In this document: positions 20,046-32,900 of the stretch, piece after piece
How positions within the stretch are numbered: the first letter of the stretch is position 1
Layout of the letters: each line of letters begins with the position of its first letter
NCBI GenBank assembly: GCA_038501625.1
Contig: JAZAYU010000008.1
Coordinates: 12,338,938 to 12,402,937, forward strand
Origin: Corbicula japonica
Taxonomy: Eukaryota > Mollusca > Bivalvia > Venerida > Cyrenidae
Length of the DNA: 64,000 nt
Direction of reading: 5' to 3'
The notes under the pieces: generated by a model
Databases searched by the model: none
The model's input: the letters and a program-made list of their open reading frames with translations, nothing else
Told to the model about the DNA's origin: nothing
Translations under genes and position numbers: made by a program

Positions 20046-20646
20046 TTTTAAGGTGTATTTCAATGTGGGTTGCCGACTGAGAAACCGTCTGGTATTACAA
20101 TGTACCTTTGTTTCTGAAAAGTACAAAACTCCCTTCTTATTTTACGTTGAAAGCTTAATAATGTTTAATTGACTGGCTTCCGTAGCTTAAAGGTTTGCTT
20201 CAAACGTGATCACCTAATTTATTGAATTGATGGGGATACGTACAAACTAAATTTGGCAAGCTTCGGCAATGGCTTTCTACTGGGAGCAAGCTTGTTAAAA
20301 TTAAATTATGCTGTGAAATAAGTTTAATTAAAAAGAATTAAACATAACACTGTCATAATTTGGCAAAAAATAACGCTCTTAACACCATTCAAAACATTTC
20401 ACATAATATCAAATAGTATAGACGCAGATCAGCATGTACAGGAAGACTTTTCGCCGTACAAAATGACGACAAATTTCTGGTAAAACAAAAGTAAATTGTT
20501 GAAAATGTAAAATCTGCTTATAGACATACGCTGTCGCGCAGTCAGTTCAGTGTTGATAATTTTCGAAAAAACACACATGAAAAAAAGACTGGACTTTTTC
20601 CAAAGACAAGTGAAACCATTACCGACTCTGATAGAAGGATAAAACT

Positions 20647-20935
20647 TTGGTACCCCACATCTGGGGACCCCTTCCCTAGGCAAATTTTCTTTCCAGACAG
20701 AAATATGTCATGCTGTTCTTTTTTAACGATCATGAAAAAATACCATGACTATTTTTCATGATTTTATATGATAACAATGAACTGCATGATAATTTTTCTA
20801 CGATAAGTATCAATGTATGAAAAAAACACGAAACATTTTTTCATGATCGTATGATAAAAAGAACTGTATGACATATTTTCTGTCTGGAAAAAATTGCCCA
20901 GGAAAAGGGGTCACCATAAGGGTTGGTGGTACCAA
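20647..20935. repeat. decayed 290-bp inverted repeat
   Basis: The outer arms TTGGTACC and GGTACCAA bracket imperfect inverted sequence: TTTCTTTCCAGACAGAAATA on the left, TTTTCTGTCTGGAAAAAATT on the right. Several TTTTTCATGAT words lie in the centre. It is probably an old foldback transposon and encodes no protein. Confidence 0.7.
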
Positions 20936-20939
20936 GGTA

Positions 20940-22411
20940 TGATCCTTCCACCTGTAATTTCTTATATCCGGCGAATGAAGGGTTAACAGGGATAAGTTTT
21001 GAATGGAACTATACTGTGCTCGCAAGTTCAATACGCTATGTACTCAGTCAGACACTTATCGCGGTTTACACCAGTGTCCGAGTGTACCACAATGATAACG
21101 AACTTGCTATAACAGAGGACACTTAAAGCAGCTTGATCACACTCGTGATCCTCTACAGAAGACACATGAACAATCAGTATGTTTTATCTGTGTCAAAATA
21201 CCCTCGAAAGCCTGCAGCGTTCACGTAGAATTGAACAATTTCTGAGATTGAAAGTTGAGTTCTAAATATATTTTCGAGCATCATCTTTTGGTATACGGCT
21301 ATTAGAATTTGTCTGTGTTTGTGCGTTCGCCGGTTTAATCGCAAAAATTATAATTTGTATACGATTTCGCTGTTAATTCATAGGTTTTGAAGATTAAACT
21401 TGATTAAAATTGTACATTTATAATACTGATACGTATTTGATATACAAGTATAACAATGAGTCATTCTTTAAAAAGGCCATTTCAGGCCCGCCAATACTTT
21501 TTAATTAATAATCCGAAGAAATGGCTTTGTTTAAGGGAAGTAAACATCAATACAACAGACGCGTTTTTAAAACACTGTTAATAAGTTTGGTTATTGAAAT
21601 CAATTTATTTAAAGCAGTAAACATTTAGAGGTTGGATACTTTTTATCCGGGTTCTGATTTATGGTCTTGGTTCCTGGTTTGTACTGGGAAGAAATTCAGG
21701 AGATAAACTAATTAAATTGACTAGAAAATCCCGTCCCGCGGGCACCTGTTTTAAACCTCGGACCCACTGATTATAATGATATAAAAGAGAATTAGATTGC
21801 ATTTGCTAAACATTTGGTGTTAAGAGTTCTTTTTGTAAATAATTACAGGCAGTGACATTTTGATAGCTCAAAATTGAATGGCAATGTCCATTGCCTGATT
21901 TTCTTCTCATTTAAAACTAGGACCCAAGATCCACACTGGACTTTAACGATGTTAATTATCAGAAAATAGCCAAGTATTTTTATGTGATACATTAGTTTTA
22001 ATTTGCTTTACTGCATTCCCGAGTACGATGGGTTATCGTTTCCTTCTCTTCGTTAAAATATGCAATATCGCTCAAACATTTACGTTGGAAAGAAAAGTCA
22101 GTAAGACATTTTGTAGGTCTCCAGTCAATCATGCGTAGTATTTTCCTGTTTCTCCCAGTATTATTTAGAGTTCAATTTTGGCGATCTACATCTGCGGCCA
22201 CGCTTTGCCTTTTCCACTTTCTGCAGATCACCAAAACTATACATGTAATAAACAAAACACATGCTTTGAATAATATTTATTTAACAAAACAACAAGTGTA
22301 ACTTTATTTTGTAACATAAAGATCTTCCCTCTTCCATTTATTTATATTAAAAGGAAATGGTTATTATTATACAGCAATAACAATAGTTTATAACAAACAA
22401 GTCAGTTCGCT
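20940..22411. other. intergenic between actins 3 and 4
   Basis: No gene was recognised. TTTATT words near 22275 and 22336 may be the actin 4 polyadenylation signals read on the minus strand. Confidence 0.45.
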
Positions 22412-24283
<1,872 letters not shown>

Positions 24284-24514
24284 TCATAGCTATTTGGCAA
24301 AGTGGACACTCTTAAAACTCGGATAGCGCGATTTGTTGTGTTCGAAGTGTTTGTCCGAAAACAAGACTTTATTGTTTTACTCTATACAACAATATTAACA
24401 CTTTATCAAGGAACTTTAGAAAACAAATGTATATTAACTCACTTAGCATTATTTGACCCTTCCTGTATCAGATCAGCTGCGGTGTCGCCATATGATCTGG
24501 CTGTAGGTACAACA

Positions 24515-24600
24515 GGGCCCAAAATCATAACACAAAATCAGTTGACAGTCTTAAATCCAAAAAATCTGATTGGTTGAAATGGCGACTGGTGCTTGAGCAA
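24515..24600. mobile_element. palindromic MITE, partial copy B
   Basis: It opens GGGCCCAAAATCATAA, reaches the family centre GGTTGAAATGGCGACTGGT and then stops. It is a one-armed remnant of the family described at 14277-14410. Confidence 0.65.
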
Positions 24601-25395
24601 GATCGGATTTGCCGTCTGAATAGTATATTGTGAGGGAAGGCCACAGACTCCATGGGATATAGTTGATCGAACAGTGAAGCCGGTCTATCAGAGAAGTAGG
24701 TCTTTATCAGACGGCATGGATGTGCCAGCTAATCTGAATCTACATTAGTTGCACATGCGAAAAAAACCCATATAAGGGTTAGCGATGTGAGTTAACATGC
24801 GAAGCATAATATACAAATTGATTTTATCTGGAAACTCCAAAGAAATAAATCAGATTTTTAAAGCCCATCATCTGTTCAGAAAACGGTGCCACAGATTAAG
24901 AAAAGTAAAATTTACTATACAGTATAAGATATTTGATATTAAAACTGAGCACAGCATTCTGGTCGCCTGGATCCGCATTCTTGGCAACTAATTAGTATTC
25001 TTGGCTGACATGACTATAATTATGCAAACGTATATTAATTTCTTTAAATAGGTGCAAATACAGACAGTTCTAAATAATTGGCATTTGTGTATTTCGCTTC
25101 TTTGTATAGTGCAACGTTAAAACATCCTCTTCAGCTCCCCATGTATACTTGTTCACAGTCTCTAGTGAGCACTGTACCGAGTCATTAGGATAAATCGTGA
25201 TCTCGCTTCTTAATCAGACCATCTCTCTTTTTAAAGCAAGATTAAGCTTCTTTAATACTTTTACAAACCGGACATGTACATTAAAATCACGCGATTAAGC
25301 AAAATATTCATCGTTACTTCCTCAACCATTGTGTCCGGTTTGTATCACAAATAATAACAAGGAAGATGGATATTGAAACCATTGTTTTATAATAA

Positions 25396-25947
25396 AGGGT
25401 CGCAAACATTGCAAATAGCGAAAACAGGCTAAAATTTCAAAAAATAAATTTTGGTGGAAATACTTATTGCCACCTAGATTTTAGTAAAGAAATGAGAACT
25501 CTGAAATTCATGGACAATAAACCAAAGCAACTCATACCTGAAATAAGTATATGATGGTCTACAATGTTTAGTGCCTATCTGTCAAAATAATGTTAGGGTT
25601 TTCAAGAAATTCAAGGAAAACTTACTTCCTGGTTCAAAACGAAAGTAGAAATCTACTTGACAAATCGGCACTAAACATTGTAGACCAGCATATACTTATT
25701 TCAGGTATGAGTTGCTTTGGTATATTGTCCATGAATTTCCGAGTTCTCGTGCAAATGGTTTTTCTTTTGTTTTAGTATGTACTTGGTAATTAGAACGTGA
25801 ATTAGACTAAATTGACCTTGCAAACATTAACTACATCCTTAGCTAAATACATTTCTTTATTAAAACCTAGGTGGCAATAAGTATTTCCCCCAAAATTCAT
25901 TTTTGAAAGTTTAGCCAGTTTTCGCCATTTGCAATGTTTGCGACCTC
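25396..25947. mobile_element. TIR foldback element (GGTCGCAAACATTGC ends), copy 1
   Basis: Long inverted repeats start GGTCGCAAACATTGCAAAT and end ATTTGCAATGTTTGCGACC. They continue inward (TTATTGCCACCTAGATTTTA and its inverse TAAAACCTAGGTGGCAATAA), and internal parts are also inverted. There is no transposase. A second copy at 44198-45243 is split by a LINE insertion. Confidence 0.85.
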
Positions 25948-27550
25948 TTAAAGTTGCTAATTCATTGATGCTTGTCAACATTCCAGCAGTCATCTTTTTT
26001 TTCAAACCGTTCCTGCAGCTGTATCGTAAAATGTAAACGACTCGTCTGAAAATGTCTTTTGTTTAATATGCAACATTCTTTTTTTATTGTGCTATCTGTT
26101 TGCCGGTAATTTCTAAGTGTCAAAATAAAATCTCTAATGTAAGCTCGTAACCTCGTACACGCGGAAAACATGTACAGTCTAAAGAGTCACGTTCTATGAC
26201 GTATGTGAAATGAAGTCGTCGTACTGCAACTAATAAAATAAGTTCAGAAATTACAACATTCTAATATCAATTGTTATGACTCTGGTATAAAAATATATAA
26301 CGTACACAAGGTTCGGATAGGAAACTGTTGAGTGCGGTTTCCCGACAGAACCTTGTAATCGCACCCCCCCCAGTTCCTGACGGCCGATGTGTCCATTCAA
26401 GCCGCACAAACGTCAAGATACTTGTATTTTCTTAATTTAACTGGGAGAATATGCGTATTCACTCAAAGAGCTCATAAAATCTGTCCGGTTCATATCAACA
26501 TCAATATTACTCGTCATTTCACAGCAAAACTGCTTCACTGTTCCATATTACTCTACCCTTACATAAAGATCTTACTTTTTATGTGTGTAGGGTTGGGATT
26601 GATAATGGGGGTTAATGGGGTGGAGGTTAAGCTAGTAGACACCTAAAACTTTCTAACATATAAACATATGTTAAATTGTCATACCAGTGCTTTCTCTGTT
26701 GAAAAAGTAACATTAACAAGACAATTGACACGTTTAAAGAACCCGAGCTTTCTTTTCATAAGACATGAACATTATTTACTTTACCATTTCAAATTCGTTA
26801 TTATAGGTCATTCAGAGTTTTTTCAACAAAAACGAACACAGTCGCCTATTTTTTTTCGTGCTAATTTCTAATGAATATTCTTCATACGAAATTATTGCTG
26901 ATCCGAAAATATTAAGTACTTTCTTTAAAGTCATTTTTTCTGAATAAACAGCTTAGTTTGCAAAATTATTTGTGAAAGATGTGAATGTGAGATTAGAATT
27001 GCCTGAGTAGTTTTATCAGCCAAATATACTTGCATCCTAATCGGATATATCACCATCCAATTTCAAGTAGATAGCTTTATATACTGACAGAAATAAGAAA
27101 CGCCCTTTTAGGATTGGACAAAAAAGACCATTTACTAAAAACACTTTTACTTTGTTTTATGGATAAAAATGTGTTTACTATAGACTTGCCGCTATTTTTG
27201 TTGTGCGTATCATTCGCCATATGATGCAAAAATTACTTGTTTTTTTCAAAATCCTTTATTATAGCAGTGTGAAGACTTCTTTACAACTTCATGTCAGTAC
27301 AGCTCTTAATTGGCATTTGTCATCAAGATATAACCTGATCTAGCTTCCTTGTATAGCGTAGCGGGACCTTTAAACATGTCCTCTTCCGTTCCAATTTCTA
27401 ATAATTGAACTCTTTCCGGCGAATGGCGGAGGTTTCAGAAACACACTTTAACAGTGATGTAAGTGTAAACGTATTACATGTCATAGATTTCCCTTTGAAA
27501 GGACTTATTGTAACTTACAAGGTAGATCAAGACTTTCGCTTGTGTTTTGT
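25948..27550. other. gene-free stretch
   Basis: No gene or clear repeat was recognised. The sequence is AT-rich and many short frames overlap on both strands. Confidence 0.45.
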
Positions 27551-27555
27551 TTCAT

Positions 27556-27622
27556 CTTTATAGTACGTTTCTTTATCCATTGAGTGTATGCGTTTGTACT
27601 ACTGAAACATGACCATATATGG
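27556..27622 (-). promoter_or_regulatory. orphan actin-type promoter (CArG plus TATA)
   Basis: CCATATATGG at 27613-27622 (context GACCATATATGGTAGCG) is followed on the minus strand by TATAAAGA at about 27555-27562. This is the spacing class seen in front of actins 3 and 4. No actin exon, nor any other recognisable exon, lies downstream before actin 4's own promoter. It may be the remnant of a lost fifth actin, a distal enhancer or chance. Confidence 0.4.
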
Positions 27623-27952
27623 TAGCGTTTCTGATCAATTTACCTAAGTGACTATATACTGATATTATCATTTTATCTTGATAAAGTCATATCTTTAATA
27701 TATTCATAGTTATTATTATACTGATTCGTTAACTACAAAATGAGAATTATTGCTAAACAAACATTTTTATTGCAAATTTCTCTAGATACCATAGATGAGT
27801 TGGTGTTTCAAGGCCTGAACCTTCGTATTTTGATTCATCTTACTAGTGAGTCTGTAAATAGGGTTTCAGATTATTACAATTAGATCATAATCATCTTTGA
27901 TATTATCAGTTGTTCGAATAATCTATAAACATGAACGTGCACATTTTCACCA

Positions 27953-28095
27953 GGGCCCAAGATCATAAAACTAATTTTGAGATCAGTCTCAAATCTCAAG
28001 GATCTCATTGGCTGAAATGGCGACTGGTCGCCATTTCAGCAAATCAGATGCTTGAGATTTGAGACTGATCTCCAGATTTAGTTTTATGATCTTGG
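27953..28095. mobile_element. palindromic MITE, copy C (best preserved)
   Basis: GGGCCCAAGATCATAAAACT opens the element. Near-perfect arms meet at GAAATGGCGACTGG/TCGCCATTTCAG, and it closes with AGTTTTATGATCTTGG. It is the clearest copy of the family in this window. Confidence 0.88.
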
Positions 28096-28373
28096 ACACA
28101 CTGTTGTGGTCAACAATCGGTTTGGAAACACGTGATTTTATAAAATAACTTGTTATTGCCCCTTTAATATTGTAACATTGAAATATTATTTCACTGGTTT
28201 GCGCATTGCACGCTGAGGAGTTTTCGAGTTCGATTCCCTGCTACTCTGGTCAGTCTTATAGTCTTTAAGACGAAAGTTTAAACCGAGGTCCAATGTAGCG
28301 GTGCAATAAACTGAACGCTAAGCAGAACCAGAGACAATTCTGGAGGCGGACAGTCATATGTACCATCACCGTC

Positions 28374-28451
28374 ACCCCCCCCCCCACACACCACCACCAC
28401 CAACACCACCACCACCACCACCACCACCACAACAACAACAACAACAACAAA
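28374..28451. repeat. CCA/CAA microsatellite
   Basis: A run of C and CA is followed by (CCA)n and then (CAA)n. Confidence 0.95.
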
Positions 28452-28881
28452 TAACTAAGGCTCTCATGTGGGCGATCAGCAGCGACGAGAAATTAACTTA
28501 ATGAATCACTCACTCGCGAATATTAGAAGTACGATTATTAGTTCGAATATCAGATATCTATGTTCAAACTTGCTTTCAGTGTTAACGTTTTGCTCATTTG
28601 GTAGAGTCGAATAATTTTACAAAGTAAAAAATATCTTATAAGGTTATAATTAGGTTATAATTTAACTGTAAAAACGTTTTGCAATTATGCTGTCAATTTA
28701 GTATTTAGTGAAACAACTTCTACATCTATCACTTAACATCGACATCAGTATCTCACAATATGATAATCTGGCCGAAGAGACATAAAACTGGGACTGGAGA
28801 CCAGTCTCATTAAACAACCTGGATCTTTGGATATCTCAGCATGACAACCTGGATCCTACAACTTATTCTACAACTTACCTC

Positions 28882-29156
28882 AATGTGCATTGTTAAAGCT
28901 GAATTGTTATGACTTGGGTTCTTTGAATCCATATTGCAAAGTAATGGGTTCGATATCGTGTTAATGCGGGCTTCTGATGGCGTGATTTTTGTAATTATAC
29001 CGAGAAATAATAAATGAAAACAAGAATCATTTCTCGGTATAATTACACAAAATCACGTCATCAGAAGCCCGCATTAACACGATATCGAACCCATTACTTT
29101 GCATTATGGATTCAAAGAACCCAAGTCATAACCATTCCGCTTTAACAATGCACATT
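28882..29156. mobile_element. long near-perfect hairpin, 275 bp
   Basis: Arms of about 126 bp start AATGTGCATTGTTAAAGC and meet around a 21-bp spacer at 29008-29028, which is bracketed by CCGAGAAAT and ATTTCTCGG. The arms differ at only a few positions. No coding capacity. It is most likely a young foldback MITE; no second copy was noticed in this window. Confidence 0.85.
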
Positions 29157-29660
29157 TCTAAAAACGTGCAAATTAAGAACTCACAGTATCTTGATCCCAC
29201 GACACTCACGATTAAAGAGAAAAAACTGAAATACATTTTACATTCATTTGTTCATGATTGTCGCCCTTTATAGACTTGGATGATTTGTTTAAGCAGTTTG
29301 GCCCATTGGTTAGATGTCAATTTTATTTTATCTAATGTGTGGGTTTAAGTTGGGGGACGAAAAGCGCAATAAGCCTGACTAGGTTGTTAACTTCACAATG
29401 CACTTCATATCTTTGTAACCGACTTAATAAACAGATACTCATTGGTTGTTAAACGAATAACCTGTATATCGATTGTACTCATGGACCTCAAGCCTTTTGT
29501 ATGAATAAAGTACTTTTATTTATATTTAAATTATTAAAGGACATGGCTTCATGAAAAAAAATATGTACATATTCAAGATGCATTATCAGAGCAGTATTTT
29601 TTAAAGTGTGGTTTGAAAAAGATTATTCGAACACGTTGTGAGATCCTTAACACCTTTGAA

Positions 29661-29870
29661 TATTACTTAGTCATTAACTAACAATAAAACTCAGCTATTG
29701 CACGCTAGTTGTGGATAAATTAACAAACAATATTACTTAGTCATTAACTAACAATAAAACTCAGCTATTGCACGCTAGTTTGGGATAAATTAACAAACAA
29801 TATTACTTAGTCATTAACTAACAATAAAACTCAGCTATTGCACGCTAGTTTGGGATAAATTAACAAACAA
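29661..29870. repeat. 70-bp tandem triplication
   Basis: Three almost identical 70-bp units begin at 29661, 29731 and 29801 with TATTACTTAGTCATTAACTA. They differ mainly at GTTGTGGATA versus GTTTGGGATA. The array ends about 50 bp beyond the carotenoid oxygenase stop codon, so it probably lies in that gene's 3'UTR or 3' flank. Confidence 0.93.
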
Positions 29871-29917
29871 TCAAATAAATATAATAATTTAATCTCATAT
29901 GTTCAAAATTGTCTCTC

Positions 29918-32900
29918 TCAAAAGATATTGTCAAAGAAATAGCCGTGTGTTCCAAACGGTATATTTGTCGGAAGTTTGGCTCTTGTTATCACAGAAAGGT
30001 CCTTGCCATCAAGTATTGTCAATTCTGTCGTGTTGGTGAAAGTGTCATACACTGGTAGCATGACAACACCGTCGTCCTCTTCCGTTGCCCCTGGCGACGG
30101 AACGAAGAAAGCCTCATTAAGGAATTTCCCAGGAGGCTGCCAATAGTGTTCGTCTGTTCCATGACAGACGTCCTTCTTAACAATTGCCATGTGAAGAAAG
30201 TCCTTTCCATCTACATTGTACACAGTTCCGTAGGTGTAACAATACGGCTTTGATCGGTAATTTTCGTTAATGGTCGGGAAATCGAATTTATTTGCAAAAG
30301 GTATGCCCGATTTACTTGTGTGTTTTTCCACTGTGGCGGAACCCTTGCTCAAATCTATGGTAAGCCGTTTCACAGCAGATTCGGGAGAGTCAGATCTGGA
30401 TGTCGCATTTTCAAGTATTGAGAAATCGAAACTGTGCATGTTTCTCGTGTCGTTATACGTGCAAAGGTCGATGATTATTTCGTCCTTGAACAGATCCGAT
30501 TCGTAAGCGTTGACAATATGCAAGAAAAATATGCTTTCAGTTTGTATAACTGTTGTTTTCGTAGTGTTGAGATGTATAATGTAAAGTGTCGTTTTAGCAT
30601 TCGGTTCCCATTTAAATGCGTCCAATGGCTTCAGCGATTTTAAAACTCCAATCGGATCGACAAAAAACGGCATGGCAACAATAATGGCATAATGCTCGGT
30701 CACAGCAAAAGAATGCATGTATGACGCTCGATCAATTTTCATGACGGTGACTACCTCCCTTTCTGAAGAAGATTTTATTCTTTCTAGTGTCATTTCAACT
30801 TTCACGAATGGGTCAACAGAGGAATGAGTCAGCAACGTTAAATGATTATTCGTTCCGTATTCAGGGATGGGATGAGCCGTGCTGAGTACAATGGCCGAAC
30901 CTTTGTCTGGGCCGTCCGGAAGATCGGGTCGTACAGCACCAAGCGTATCCAATGTGTAGGGATCAAACCTATAGAGATTCCAGTAGTCGCTTATAACACC
31001 GAAATCATTTTTATCTTGTCCAAAGTTTTTCACGTTTACATTCATATTGTCAGGTCCATTCACAAGAGCCTTCAGCTTCTTTTCTAAAGACCAAGGTGGT
31101 ACGACAGCGTCGAGCATAAGGTATGGAGCAATACTGTTTGTAGCCACCGACTCGTTGTAACATTTAGACCGTATAAGTTTCGTGGTGAAGTAAGCCGTAC
31201 CGTCACCTTTGAATTTCCAGCTGGCCAACTTTCCGAAGGCGTCGAGTGCATTGAGAAACTTCTCATTCCCGACCTCAAATCGTCCCATCCCATTTCTGAT
31301 CTGCCAATTTCAAAATAGATACTGGGTGATTTTTTTTATATTAGCAATTAAAAAAGAACGAGCTTAAATATTAACTACTGGCATTAGACTGTATTCAGCC
31401 TTGAATAAAATTATTTTCACATCGTAACTTTTATGCCTATAAAGAAAACATTCTTCACCAGTAATATACAAGGTTCCTCCAAAAAGTATTAAAGATATTT
31501 TTGATGTTACTTGGTATGGAATAACACATTCATGTTATAAATGGATATATCTGTTGTAATTTTGTATGTTATTACATGTTCATGTTACTAGTGGATATCG
31601 TAGTTGTTATTTGGTATTTAATTACAGATTCATGTAATGAGTGGATATTTTTACTGTTATTTGGTTTGTAATAACAGTTTTAAGTAAATAGTGGATATTG
31701 TTACTGTTATTTGGTATGTAATTACAGCTTTAAGTAAATAGTGGATATTGTTACTGTTATTTGGTATGTAATTACAGATTCATGTAATAACTGGATACTG
31801 TTATTTGGTATGTAATTACCGCTGCATGTTGGTGGACATCGTAAACGGTTTTTTTGGTATGTAAAAACATATTTGTGTAATTAGTGGGTCAGTATAAGTT
31901 GGCATTCAGGTTTCTAACTTTTACATATATGAAATTCTTGTATTGTTATATCAAGCTCTTGCTCGTCTTAAGGTCGCAGGAATGCCCATTCACTAAGAGA
32001 AAAAAGATGTTCCGGAAGTTTGCACTGGTTACTGGTTGTTCAAAGAATAAGGCCATGTAAACACGGGAAAAACATGACCGGTAAAATCTTACGGCAAAGT
32101 ATTTAAGAATTTTGTTTATTGGCCTTATTTTTATTAATCGATCATTGCAAAATATCTTTAAAAACAGTTGCACTCAACCGGGGCTAGGCGGCGTGGCAGT
32201 AATATGCATTTCCATTACTGCCAATGAACAGGTTCAATCAAACCGATCCTGCAATATCTTCATTTTTGTTGTGTTCGGGGGCTTTCATAGTTCCCTTTTC
32301 ATCTATTTCAGAACATGAAATTCACACTTTCCACATGTATAAAATACTCAGCAGACAGAGATCAAAAAGTGGTGACGGATAATGTCATTTTTGTACGCAA
32401 TCATTTATTTCCAATTAATGTGTTCTCAGGTTCACAAGTGTTCCACAATAATCTGCGTTCTTTTAATATTGTTATTATACATTTTCAAAAATGGACAAAC
32501 ATTATTTTTGATGCATAATTTGATTGGCAAGTGCAATTCATTGGTAATGAAAATAAATATAAAGTAGCTTTTTTGTACAAATCAGCTACTAACACCTGTA
32601 AAGAAGTGTTGGATAATCAGACTACATGTTTATGTTAAATGAAGAGAGTTTATTTCGTCTACTTTGGCCCAATAACAGAACTATTCAACTTAAATGACTA
32701 ACTCTATCATGCCAATTCAAGTAATTTGGTTCAAACATGTACCATATTGTCACAATATTTTGCACACAGCATCTACAGCTGTATGTGTGTTCTATGGCAT
32801 TGTCATGCCTGGATATATTTTCAAATTACTGCACAAAATCTAGATGATGTATCACATTATATTCTACATGTTCAAGTCTCAATGTGATGTAAATGCGATG

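Noticed and set aside
28215..28262. tRNA B-box-like GAGTTCGATTCCCTGC
   Set aside because: No A box or cloverleaf was found at proper spacing. At most it is a decayed SINE scrap.
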